From Acheta domesticus (lineage: Eukaryota; Arthropoda; Insecta; Orthoptera; Gryllidae), in assembly GCA_031308135.1 (NCBI GenBank), contig JAHLJT010002630.1, positions 98,314,141 through 98,378,140 on the forward strand: a stretch of DNA of 64,000 nt, given 5' to 3'. This document shows, in pieces, positions 23,601 to 36,496 of this stretch. Numbering within the stretch: the stretch's first letter is position 1; every line of letters starts with the position of its first letter. The position numbers and the translations under genes were made by a program. A model generated the notes under the pieces. The model was not told the DNA's origin. It ran no database searches and saw only the letters and a program-made list of their open reading frames with translations.

Positions 23601-26600
23601 ATACGAACGCATACGGGAAAGTGACTAGCGACAACAACACCGGAACCAGTGTAAAGAATGCGAACGTGTTGAGCACCTGAGGCCGCTGCCGGTGCCGGGG
23701 GCGGGGGCGGTGGGGCGGGGGCCGGAGGCCGAGGGGGCGTGGCCGGCGCGCGGCGGGTAGAGGGCGCCGACAGTGAGCGCGCCGTGGGGCAGCGTGGACA
23801 GCGGGTGGGAGGCGGTGGCCAGCGGCGGCGGCGGCGCGCCCCGCCGCGCGCCCGCCCCCGCCCCCGCCCACCCCACCGACGCGCCCCCGCCGAAGCGATC
23901 CGCCCACACCGCCGCCGCCGCCGCCGCCGACCTGCCACCACGCAACACACGCACTCTGTACGCATTCCGAGGGAGGAGATTCTCCTGCTGCGCGTACACC
24001 ATGGTGTAAGATGTATAGGTGTGATCACTTCACCGTGTACGATATATAGGTGTGTTCACTTCACCGTGTATGATATATAGGTGTGTTCACTTCACGGTGT
24101 AAGATATATAGGTGTGTTCACTTCACGCTGTAAGATATATAGGTGTGTTCACTTCACGGTGGAAGATATATAGTTGTGTTCACTTCACGGTGGAAGATAG
24201 ATAGGCGTGTTCACTTCACGGTGGAAGATATATAGGTGTGTTCACTTCACCGTGTAAGATATATAGGTTGTTCACTTCACCGTGTATGATATATAAGTGT
24301 GTTCACTTCACGGTGTAAGATATATAATTGTGTTCACTTCACGGTGGAAGATATATAGGTGTGTTCACTTCACGGTGGAAGATATATAGGTGTGTTCACT
24401 TCACGGTGTAAGATATATAGGTGTGTTCACTTCACGGTGGAAGATATATAGTTGTGTTCACTTCACGGTGGAAGATAGATAGGCGTGTTCACTTCACGGT
24501 GGAAGATATATAGGTGTGTTCACTTCACGGTGGAAGATATATAGTTGTGTTCACTTCACGGTGGAAGATAGATAGGCGTGTTCACTTCACGGTGGAAGAT
24601 ATATAGGTGTGTTCACTTCACCGTGTAAGATATATAATTGTGTTCACTTCACGGTGGAAGATATATAGGTGTGTTTACTTCACGGTGGAAGATATATATG
24701 TGTGTTCACTTCACGGTGGAAGATATATAGGTGTGTTCACTTCACGGTGGAAGATATATAGGCGTGTTCACGTCACGGTGTAATATACGTAGGTGTGTTC
24801 ACTTCACGCTGTAAGATATACAGGTGTGTTCACTTCACGGTGTACGATATATAGGTGTGTTAACTAGCTGCCTTTGGGGCAAATTTTCTGAAGCCAGTTT
24901 GAGGCTTGTTCCTCGCTTGTCCGGACGGTGCACACGACCAGTTTGGCTCAAGGTGTAAGAGATACATCGTAAGACGACATCTTAAACTGTGGCTATTACA
25001 CAGTTTTACAAAACATTTCCCACCCATTTTCGTAACTTCGCGAAACGACAAATCACTGACGTGAAATTTCAAATCAGCTGGCCACAGAGCTGTCGAATGG
25101 ATCACGACCTTGCCCAAATGAGACCCAAAGATCGCAGCGCTTATATGCGAGAACTGTGAGAACTAGCCTCACATGAGCTTCAGTTTTAGACTGGGAGTGA
25201 ACACACCTATTTGTATATATCGTACACCGTGGCGTACACTAGCACTTCATCCTTTCTACGACGCTACGAACTATACTTGGGTTTTTATTCCTTGGTGCGT
25301 GGGGGCTTGCCTTCGCGATGGAATATCTCACGGTATTTTGCGTCGTTCTCCGTCGTGCCGCTACATGTCGCATGATCGCCAGCACTGCTCGATACGGTCT
25401 ACACGTTGCATTTCCCATCACTTCGACACCCAAAACGTAATCACTCTGCTAGAACTTTTAAAATTTAAGGGTGTTATCAACCCATGTCTTATCCACATAA
25501 ATGATATCTCGGTTCTCTTTTCTAGGGTGTCTCAACTGAACAAGGTATCTCGATCTCCACTCCACTATGTCTGGTCTCTCTATCAGGACCCGTCGCTTTT
25601 TTCATTTAAAACCCATTTATTCGTAACTTGTAATAAAGATTTTGGGCCCCAAGGAAAATGAATTTTGCCTTTAATAATAGGGAGGAGCATTTTCGCCGTC
25701 GTCGGCAGAAACTTTCTTCCACGTAGGCCAATATGGTATTTCGAATAACACTCTGGTCGAAACTATCTACATGGACAGAGTTGCCGTGCGACACTCTTCT
25801 TACCAGGAGACTTCAACTTCCGATTTGGACTATTCTCATTCCTCTTTCTATTTTCTTTCCGAATGGATTTGATGGTGGTGAGTGCAACTCCTGTGTATTT
25901 GGAGGCTCTTTCACTCGTTTTCATTTTAATGTAAACATTTATCTTCTTTCTCTTTATCACATTTTTCGATCACATGAGCAATGATTTCGCGAAACTGGCT
26001 GTATATGGTGGTATTAATAACTCTCTTTGCCATGATGAGAATCTAATGGTTTTTGCACGTTAACACTCGGGTCCTACCGTAAGCGAATTAGCCGCTCCAA
26101 TGTTCTTGGAACGGTTGCGAATATGTCACGTGACGTGCGGTGCAGTGAAAGCCGTCCCCTCACGCCGCATCCTACCCTGCCACTCACCCCGCACGGAAAC
26201 TATAACCCCTCTACGGCGGTCGGAAAACGGAACAGGCTGTCTTCTCCCCGCCAGCCCACGCCGAGACGGCCGGGGTGGTGGTAGCTCCTCAAGGCGGGGA
26301 ATTTGAGCCTCTAAGGCAGTGTTGTCAAGGTCGATGCCACGAGCAGGAGTCCGTGGCATGAGTGCCACGATGAAATCGCCCCTCCACGCAGTTCATTTCC
26401 CCGCCACCAGAGACTCCATTCATATTGTAAAACGGCGGGGGTTCCCTTTCCCGACGCTAGTGGCGCAGAGAAGCTCGTGGCATGCTACGGTGCCACGACG
26501 CGTGCCGCAGCCACTAGTAGAAGACCTTGCAACCACTGCTCTAAGAGAGGGAACCTTACCCTCCGCCAATTTTTGGCGCATGGGAAGTTCGGCGCCAATT

Positions 26601-29600
26601 TTTGGCGCATGGGAAGTTTGGCGCCAATTTTTGGCGCATGAGAAGTTTGGCGCCAATTTTTGGCGCACGAGTCCAAGGTTTTTTTCTAAGTGATCGAGCT
26701 TGGGGGCCGCGTCCACTCGGAGGAATAATGTTATTGCGTCTTGGAGTGGCATCTTCGAGAATGCCTGCCAAGAGAAAACAAGGCTCTTCATTCTTTTGTT
26801 GTTTAATGGTGTTCTTCTTTTTCGGGTCGTCGTTCCAACCTTCCCCCATACGTGGACGGGGATTGGTTGGCAGGTGGGTTATTTTGTTAAGGAGTGATGG
26901 TTATTTTATTAGGGTTTGTGTGGAGTCAGGTGGACGGGTTATTTTATTAGGGTGTAATGGGTTATTTTGTTAAGGTGATGGCTATATCTGTTGAAAGGAA
27001 TCCTTCTGTTGTGAGGGATGACTTACTTTCTACGGGTGGTGAAGTTGTGTGTGGTTGGGATAGGTTAGGTTAGGTTAGGTTGGGTTAGGACAAGGTGGGA
27101 TGGGTTAGGTTAGTTTACGATTAGTTGGGTTTTGTCTCGTTAGTCGATTGACGTATGGCGTGTGTGTGTGTCTAGTCGATTGACCTCTGGCGAGGTTGGT
27201 GGAGGAGGGAGTTGTAAGATAACTAAGGGATGTTTCTTCCCTCTATTGCGGGTGGGTCTTGGAGGATATGGTGATGGGGTGCTAGGAGATGGTTGTAGGT
27301 GGGATCAGAAAGGAAGTTTCTAACTTGGGTTTGGTAGAAATTGTGAAGATAGGTGAGGATGTGGGGAATTTGGTGGCGGGTGTGGATGTCATTGAGTCGG
27401 GTAAGGAGGGGGGGGGCGAAAGATGAGACGAATGATTCTATTTCTAGAAGTGTGATTTTATGATGATTAATGGTGGATGTATGAAACCATGTTGGGTGGG
27501 CATAGATTAGGATGGGACGGATATAAGTGTAATACAGGGTGAGCTTTTTCTTAATGGGCAGGGATTGATAGGTGAGGATGGGTAGAAGGATATTGGTTGT
27601 TCGGTGGGACTTGGTTAGGGCTTCAGTGATGTGGTGGATCCATAGGAGGCGTCGGGTAAAGTGGGTTCCTAGGTATTTCAATTTGGGTTTCCAGGAGATG
27701 GGAAGCTGGGAAATTTGGAGTGGTGGGGGTGAGGATATGGTTTTCCGGAAGGAGAACAGGATGGCTTGGCATTTGGATGGGTTAATCTCTATTGCGTTTT
27801 GTTGGGCCCAGTGGCGGAGGGAGTCAAGGGGGGTTTGGAGTTGTGTAAGGGAGCGGGACAGGGAGCGGAAGGACGAAAGCAAGGCAATGTCATCAGCGAA
27901 CAGGAACGCTTTGACATCGTGCGTGGGAGGGATATCATTCACATACAGTTAGGTAATGTTATGATACGGTTAGATAATGTTAGATAATGGAATGTCTATT
28001 TATCTATCTAGCGAAGCAAACTGATAACTAGCGAGTTAACTAGACATCAAACTAGGTCTAGGTAACTAGCTAGAGGACTGAATAACTACCTACGTAATAG
28101 TATGGACCCATTATTGAGTGTAGGTCAGTAAAAATACCAATTCAAATCGCCAACGTTTCGACTTTTATTAAGCCTTCATCAGGGCTACAAACAAACGGAT
28201 TTTTTGCACATTAAGTACAAAATTTGTTTAATTATTTGATACCTACTAGCCTATTACACAATTTTGACTAATATCTATGAAAATTGTATAATTACATATA
28301 ATAACATGCCATTTTTCGGATCTCTCGGAGAGCCCTGAAGGTGTAATAAAAGCCGAAACATTGGCAGTTTGAATTGGTGTTTTTACTGACCACTCAATAA
28401 TGGGTCCATATTATTAATCAATACAGGTCAAGAAATCAATTATCTACCTACGTAAGTATCCACCTAGGTATCTAAAGAACTTCCTCTACTATCAAGAAAG
28501 CTAAGTAAGTAGCCGGGTACCCATCTATCTATTTGCGCAAAGCGCATGCGCGAGGGGCGTGCGGTGTGCAAACCTTCGGCGCGGCGGCGTCCACTCGGAG
28601 GATTCATGTTAGTTCATGGACTAGTTATCTAACTAGCGAAGTAAACAGGTAACAAGCGAGTTAACTAGACAACAAACTAGGTAATTATTTGCCTACGTAA
28701 ATAGCTAGAGGACTGAATAACTACCTACGTATCTAGCTATCTAAAGAACTTCGTAATAACTATCTACTATCTAGATAGTTAACACGCAACACTCACCGTG
28801 CTGGATACTCGGATTGACTTGAGATTTTACCAGCTTGTTCAGCACCTTTCAAAACCCCACATACACATTTTTACGTGCTATGAAGCATTGCAAGTAGTGT
28901 TTTTGCGATAATTAGTATTGGGACCTTTGTTGACCTTAGCGACCGTGGAAGGGCGGATATCGCTGCTGTCGGCAAGGTCTCAGTTACTCGGAGGGCAGGC
29001 GGGGTGACAAAACGGGTGTTTACTTTGCAGGTTCCGATTAGGGATGTGCCATTAACAGGTAAACTGTTATTTCTTAACAGTTAACGTTTAGTAACTGTTA
29101 CGCGAAATAACAGTTATTTCATTTATCCTGTTATTAGCTGTTATCGGTTGATATTCATAGTACTCCACTCTATTGGGCCAAACCCGAACTACTACAAGCT
29201 TTCGCGGCAACCATTTTGTACGACAACAGTTTCACTGCTGCTAACTCGTGATTAACAAGTATTCAAACTATAGATTCAATAATACATAATTCGTCATTAT
29301 TACACATCATGTGCCACAATATTTTTGTATTTTATGATATTACGTATAATACAATAAGAAATTTGTCCTTCAAATTAAATCCGTCCAATATGTTCGTCAA
29401 CTTCTTTCTGTCCCATTATAGCTTATGTGAGATCCACTAATATTTCCCTAAGTCCGACAGAATACAATGAGTTACGGTCAAATAACTCGCATTATAATAT
29501 TTGATATTCAACAGTCATCACCACTTTAGTTTTAGGTAAGCAAAACACAGTTTCTACTTCTCTTTATTTTCGGCACTCGTCACTTCACTATGAACGTGTT

Positions 29601-32600
29601 GCATATTCGAAAGAATATTTGCAACCTGATCACGAATCACTGTTATTTTAGTAATATTGTATACTCATTTGCTACTCATCATATTAACTACTATTCTTTC
29701 TTGGCAGTTCATCGAGTCTCGTTCATATCAGCTGTTTCTCTCTCCCTGCCTAAACATGCGTGGGGAAGTAGTGCAGACAACCGCCGTAAGGTAGCTGCAC
29801 AAGCGTTACGGTGCTACCAACGTTATTCGTTTTGCCTGGTTTAACTCTTAGCAGTCGCCACAACTGATTTAACTCTTAGCAGACGGCTACGTTAGGTTGC
29901 TGATCATGGACGTGTTATTTTTCAACTGTTATTAATAAGCGTTATTACGAGTCCACTGTTATTCTGATAACAGTTATTGACGAAAAGCTGTTAAGCCCAT
30001 CTCTAGTTCCGATGGAACGAACGCGCTTGGAAATCTGACAATGGCTGATAGACGCCGCGTAACGTTCCTAGCGCTGCCGAAGCAACGGCTCGTCCGCTGC
30101 GGGAAGCGCGAAGGTCACGAAAGGTCCTGATACAGAATGCCTATAAAACACTATTTATAATATTCCATACCACTTCAAAATTAGCGTATAGTAAGTTACC
30201 GGATACAACACATTCACGTATCTAAGTGCGCAATGCGCATGCGCGAGGGGTGTGCGCGCGCGCACCTTCGGGGCGGCGGCGTCCACTCGGAGGATTCATA
30301 TTAGTTCATGGACTAGTTATCTAACTAGCGAAGTAAACAGGTAACAAGCGAGTTAACTAGACACCAAACTAGATAATTATTTGCGTACGTAAATAGCTAG
30401 AAGACTGAATAACTACCCACGTATCTAGCTATCTAAAGAACTTCCTAAAAACTACCTACTATCTAGATAGCTAAGTAAGTAGCCGGATACAACAACCCCA
30501 TTCACGTATCTAAGTGCGCAATGCGCATGCGCGAGGGGCGTGCGCGCGCGCACCTTCGGGGCGGCGGCGTCCACTCGGAGGATTCATATTAGTTCATGGA
30601 CTAGTTATCTAACTAGCGAAGTAAACAGGTAACTAGCGAATTAACTAGTCACCAAACTAGATAATTATTTGCCTACGTAAATAGCTAGAGGGCTGAACAA
30701 CTACCTACGTATCTAGTTATCTAAAGAACTTCCTAAAAACTCTCTACTAGCTAGATAGCTAAGTAAGTAGCCGGATACAACAACCCCATTCACGTATCAA
30801 AGTGCGCAATGCGCATGCGCGAGGGGCGTGCGCGCGCGCACCTTCGGGGCGGCGGCGTCCACTCGGAGGATTCATGTTAGTTCATGGACTAGTTATCTAA
30901 CTAGCGAGTTAACGAGACACCAAACTAGATAATTATTTGCCTACATAAATAGCTAGAGGACAGAATAACTACCTACGTATCTAGCTATCTAAAGAACTTC
31001 GTAATAACCATCTACTATGTAGGTAGCTAAGTAAGTAACCTAACCTAACCCATCGACGTATCAAAGTGCGCAATGCGCATGCGCGAGGGGCGCGCACCTT
31101 CGGGGCGGCGGAATCCACTCGGAGGGCGCCATCCGGGGCCAGCGCGGCGGCGTTGGCGGCAGCTGCGCGCAGGCGGCGGCAGGGGCGCCACCGGCGCTGC
31201 GGGCGGAGGCGGCGGCGGGGGCGGTGCGTCGCGCCGACCCCGCGTCGCTCTTGGCCGGCCGGCGGCACGGCGTGCCGCAGTACTTGCTCCGGTCGTGCGA
31301 CGTCCAACCCATGCTGGCGGAAGACGACGTCTACGCCGCACAAGGGGAATCTATACTGCGATTTTTCCAACTTTGCCCCTCAAGGCCCCTCCTTCACGAT
31401 GGAATATGGCACGGTGTATGGCGTCTTTGTCAGTCGCGCTGCTGGATATTGCATTATTGCGACCGTATAAAAAAAAAGTGATTGCGATCATGCGACATCT
31501 AGCGGCACGACAGAAAAAGACGCCGAATGCCGTGTGATATTCCATCGTTGTCATATAGGGCTTGAGTAGCAGAGTTAGAAAAATTGCATTATAAATGGGG
31601 TTCCCATTGATTGAGAGGCGACGAGGTTGCGCCGGCCGACATCTTGACACAAAGTATACTCTAGGCTTGCACATAGACTTAGAGAATACTCTACCTCCTA
31701 AACTCTTTAAGAGAAAGGAAACTATTACTAAATAACAAGGACAAGAAGACGACGAAGAATAACAATTGTCCAGCTTTGCATAATTGTCCCACGATGTTCC
31801 ATAGTCCCACCTTGTCCCACCGTCCCATTTTGTCCCACATTGTTCCGTTGTCCTATATTGTCCAATTGTCCCACATTATCCAATTGTCCCACCTTGTCCA
31901 ATTGTCCCACCTTGTCCAATTGTCCCACCTTTCCAATTGTCCCACCTTTCCAATTAAGGACCCCGCCGGAAGGCTAACTACTCGGCTCCGCTATTGCACC
32001 GCCTCGCAGTAAACCTTCCGGCCTCGTCCTAAAGAACTAATTTAGAGCTGTATACATTGTATGTGTACACATTGTACGTCGGTCAGTTACTAATTTATTG
32101 TAATTGACAATTACTTGTTATTGCAATAAAAAAGATATAAAACAAAACTATTGTATTTACAGTATTTTCAGTATTGAAGTATTTTAAATACGTATGTATT
32201 AAGCAAGTCAAAACCTAATGTCTTTTGAGTACGTATTTTTATATAGTAAAATATTTTGGGGAAGTACGTGTTTTTATACAGTAAAGTATTTTGTGGAAGT
32301 TCGTCTTTTTATATAGTAAAGTATTGTGGGGAATTACCTATTTTTATATAGTAAAGTATTTTGGGGAAGTACGTGTTTTTACATAGTAAGGTATTTGGGG
32401 GAAATATTTGAAAGCATTTGGCCCAAAAGCACTGGCGCTCACCGCCAACGCGGAGCGCTGCGCCGAGGCGTCGTCCCACCCGAAGGCGCGCGCCGAGGCG
32501 GCCCCGGCCAGCGAGGACGCCCCGCGCCCCGACGGCGCCCCCGCCCTCGACCCCTCCCTCGGCTCCGCCCAGCGCCGGTCCTCGCGCCCCGACCGCGTCC

Positions 32601-34072
32601 TCCTCGCCTGCGCCGGCGGCGGCGGCGGGTCCAGCAGCGCGGCCGTCCAGCTGCCCAGGGCGCTGCCGCTCCGCCGGGACGACGACGACCACGCCGCCCT
32701 GGAGGCGCCGGGCGCCGCCGCCGCGGAGGACAGCCCGCGCTGCGCGGGGAAGAGGCTGCCGCCGCCGCCCACCCAGCTGCCGGACGAGCCCACGCGCGCC
32801 GGTTTGCGCAGCTCCGGCAGCAGCAGGGGCCTGCGGCAGGAAGCACGAGATACCGCGGGAAAGCACACGAGTTCCAAATGGTAATAGTCTTAGGCCCGCA
32901 ACAGACTACGCCGAGGAATGTGTTTCCAGAAATGTGCGACGAGAAATGAGGAAAATCGAAACAAGGGACTCTTATGGAACCCCACACACCTGAAAGAGTT
33001 TCCTCGTTCGCCTCGGCGGAGGCGAAAGAGTTCCTCGCTCGAGTCGGTCGGCGAGCGAGTTTTCTCGGACACATTTCTACTCCATCACTTGTTATACGAC
33101 ATTTGGGCGTTCGCTGCCGCAGGAAAACACCAAACAGTGCATAGAACTGAGTGAGGTTATAACGTTTGGCAGTAAAAGATGCGATAAACTACCAGTTTTT
33201 TGTTTTCTTGAATTTTCTCTTCAAACGGAAATGAACACGTAAAAACTTGTATGGAAGATATTCTTATTTATGTGAAATCCGCTCATAATGAGTAATATAA
33301 AAGTAAACATTTGAAGCAAGAAACTTGAAAGGGTATTTTGAAAGAATTGAATTAATTTATTACTTTTCTTAATTGGTATTTATGAATGAATTTATTAATC
33401 GTGAATTTTATTATGAATTATTGTATCATTATCTATTCATTATTCAACCAACAAATATAGTAAATCAGAGCGTGGTAGAGATTACGGAGTTCAAGAAAAT
33501 TTGCTAATGTACAACTTCTCCCTTATACATCACTTAACCTCTTGTTTTTTAACATTAAATAATGATTTGTATGCAATGTAATAGTGTGTTTCTCTCTAGG
33601 TAATTCGAACTCGTTAAACTAATGGTTTACAATTATTTTAACAAAACAAGGATATCACGAGTAAAAATTACATAAGAGCATTTAATAAAACAAGAAATGA
33701 GACTCGCAGATGATCTCATAGCTAAAACTGCTGCCATCACTCTCGGCTTGTGGCACATTAAGGCATTTCGAGACATCGAATAACCTCTTTGTAGTGTGTG
33801 GACGCAGCCTCGCCGGCTTATTTCCACATTTCTCGTCGCACATTTCTCGCAACGCATTCCTCGGTGTAGTCTGTTGCGGGCCTTAGTCTATATAGAATTT
33901 CTTATATATCTAGTCTATGTAGAATAGAGTCTATATATTAGTCTATACGGAATTTGTTATCGAAACAAATGTTACAAATACTTCAACATATTTATGTTAG
34001 GAGATTTCTTGGAAGCAAATTGTGAATTGTGCATTGGCTCACCTTCAATTCTCATCCATCCATTCTCAACCA

Positions 34073-34126
<54 letters not shown>

Positions 34127-36428
34127 TCAGAGCTGAACTCAGACACCATTGGACCGAAATACATGAAAGTTGGCTCTTCTACGTATTTTTCACCCAGGAG
34201 TTTTATGCGCTATTAATTCTGTTGCAACTCCCCTACATGGCGCTGTAGAACTAAACTAAATATTGACGTCAAATGCAACTTGCAACACACTCGGCAGCAT
34301 TTTTAATCTATATCGTTAAATAACTCGTAAACGAGGCGTTCTAGGGCCATAAAAACTAAAATTTGAGGCCAAAGGCTTCAAAAGGCCGTTTTTCACACCG
34401 CAATCTACAGAATGAGCTCTTCTTCAACATTCTATAACATGTTTGCTGGTCCGGCGCTTCCCGATATTATCTCACTTGCTCAGAGACCTGCAGAATCTGC
34501 AAGTAAATGTGAGTGATATGGACAGAGAGTGGCAGAGACAAAGACACACAGAGACAGACAGGGACAGGGTAAGGAAAGGAGGGAGAGACCTTGAGAAAGG
34601 GAGATAGGGGAGGAAAGAGGGAGATGAAGGGCAGAGCAACGTCTGTTGGGTTTTCCTAGTAGTACATTATGAAACGAACGTCAGTCACGCGGTTCAAGTC
34701 CGCGTCTGAAGAGCCGAACACAAGACGAAACTGACCCGGAAAGTCGGCCTCCTGACCTATACTCATTCGGTCAACGAGAAGTGGATGTGGAAGAGTGGTG
34801 TTACTTTCAAACTGCCTTCATCTTTTCTCATACGAGAAAAAGGGTATAGTGGCGTGGTGCCGCATCCATCTACCGCACAAGTGTGCGTGCAGGACGCAAA
34901 GGATGAGCAGTTAGGGTAGCAAAAGCGTTTCGTCCTAGTCCAGGACTCATCAGACAGGCTTTCAGCCTGTGACGCTTTATGATGAACCGATGATGTAATG
35001 ATGGATATTATTATACGAGTGTGGTATTACGATACGAGCCGGGAACGAGCGAGTATCGCAAACTTCACACACCGTTTAAGGAGCCGTCCAGCGCCGAAGG
35101 CCCATCTCTTGTGTCCTGACTCTGTAGTAGTGGTCTTGGTAGCAGACATTTGTATTGTTTGTGAACGTGCTCCAACTTGGCCTATTCTCTGGAACTGGGT
35201 GATTGATTTTTGTACGGCGAGTTGGCGTGATTTTGTTTCTCTTCTATTGCGACTTATGGCTCAGTTGAAAGGCTTAATTCTTTGGTTCTTGGACAAAATA
35301 AAATTATTGTAATCATTGTACAGTGCGATTTTTATAACTTTGCCTCTCACGGCCTGTCTTCACGATGGAATATGCCACGGAATTTTGCGTCTTTCTCTGT
35401 CGTGCCGCTAGATATCGCATGTTCGCGACCGTATCAAGCAGAGTTTGCGATCATGCGACATCTGAGACTGATAAAGACGCAAAATGGCGTGTGATATTCC
35501 ATCGTGGCCACAGGAGCTTGAGAGGCAGATACGTAAAAATCGCACTATATCCTTGTTTGGCTTAGTATACAACAGTTCTGTCTAAGCTAACATCAGCGGA
35601 TAAGAAAGCTTTCACCTGTCGCGACAGCAATTGCGAAACGGTCAGCGTATCGGACTGTTATACCCAAGTTTTCGGGTTCAAACTCAATCGAAGCCGTGGA
35701 TTTTAAAGGCGAAAAAATTCTTCGCACGCCTTCCTACAGAGGGGAAGTAAAGCCGGCTGTTTCATGTTATTAGATTTACTGCGTGTAAAAGATTCTCAAA
35801 CCTAAATGAAGCCTCTGAGCTAAATTCAAATCGCCTGTTTCGTCGCCCAAGTAATACCTTCTTTCCTCGCCAGTTGGTGAAAGGAGCTTGGTCAGACGGA
35901 AGAACAGGCCTCATGGCTTGAGTATCACCAGCGGATTTTTAAGGGCGAAAACATTCTTCCTACGTACATTCCCTCAAGCCTAAATGAAGCCTCTGAGCTA
36001 AATTCGAATCGCGTTTCGTCGCCCAAGTAATATCTTCTTTCTCCCTTAGTTGGTGAAGTAGCGGGATTTGCGTGTTCAGACGGAAGAGCAGGCCTCATGG
36101 CATGAGTCTCGTAACGTAAAATAAGGCATCAATTCAATTCATATATAATCAATAAGTTGGTCCAGCATTTAAAAGACAGAAAATGTTTCAAATAATAGTT
36201 TATATATATTAAATAAAATACAAATTCCACACAACGTTTCGGAAACAGCTGGTTTTCATCATCAGGTGACACTTATTTGAAACATGTTCTGTCTTTTAAA
36301 TGATGGACCAAATTATTGATATATATATATATATTTATATATATATTTATATTTATATTATATTTATATATATATTAATATATATATATATTTATATATA
36401 TATTTATATATTTATATATATATATATT

Positions 36429-36459
<31 letters not shown>

Positions 36460-36462
36460 ATT

Positions 36463-36496
<34 letters not shown>

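Larger units (their letters stand above)
28003..28790. repeat. First units of the host-intron tandem array
   Basis: CTAACTAGCGAAG, GGTAACAAGCGAGTTAACTA, AACTACCTACGTATCTAGCT and CACTCGGAGGATTCATG define a unit that recurs at 30200-31097. This part is interrupted by the Penelope-type insertion at 28098-28443. Confidence 0.8.
34660..35066. mobile_element. Palindromic MITE family G (copy 2), split by an insertion
   Basis: AGTACATTATGAAACGA (34661-34677) and GATGATGTAATGATGG (from about 34989), with ATACGAGTGTGGTATTACGA, align to the single stretch at 12754-12850. The 34678-34976 segment is therefore an insertion. Confidence 0.6.

Noticed and set aside
22938..23624. A 228-codon charged frame and opposing Cys/Leu/Ser-rich frames
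   Set aside because: Translation of a GACA/GAGA microsatellite with no conserved domain.
30981..31370. Alternative frame of exon 4 ([17 protein letters not shown])
   Set aside because: It is open but uses fewer G/C third positions, and the competing frame links exon 3 to exon 5 in phase. Kept as a stated uncertainty.
34687..34705. A pol III B-box-like sequence (GCGGTTCAAGTCC), suggesting a tRNA-derived SINE
   Set aside because: The same bases form stem I and its loop in the plus-strand hammerhead, and no A-box-like element is found at the expected distance, so the ribozyme explains it better.
36300..36485. Tyr/Ile-rich frame
   Set aside because: Translation of a TA microsatellite.
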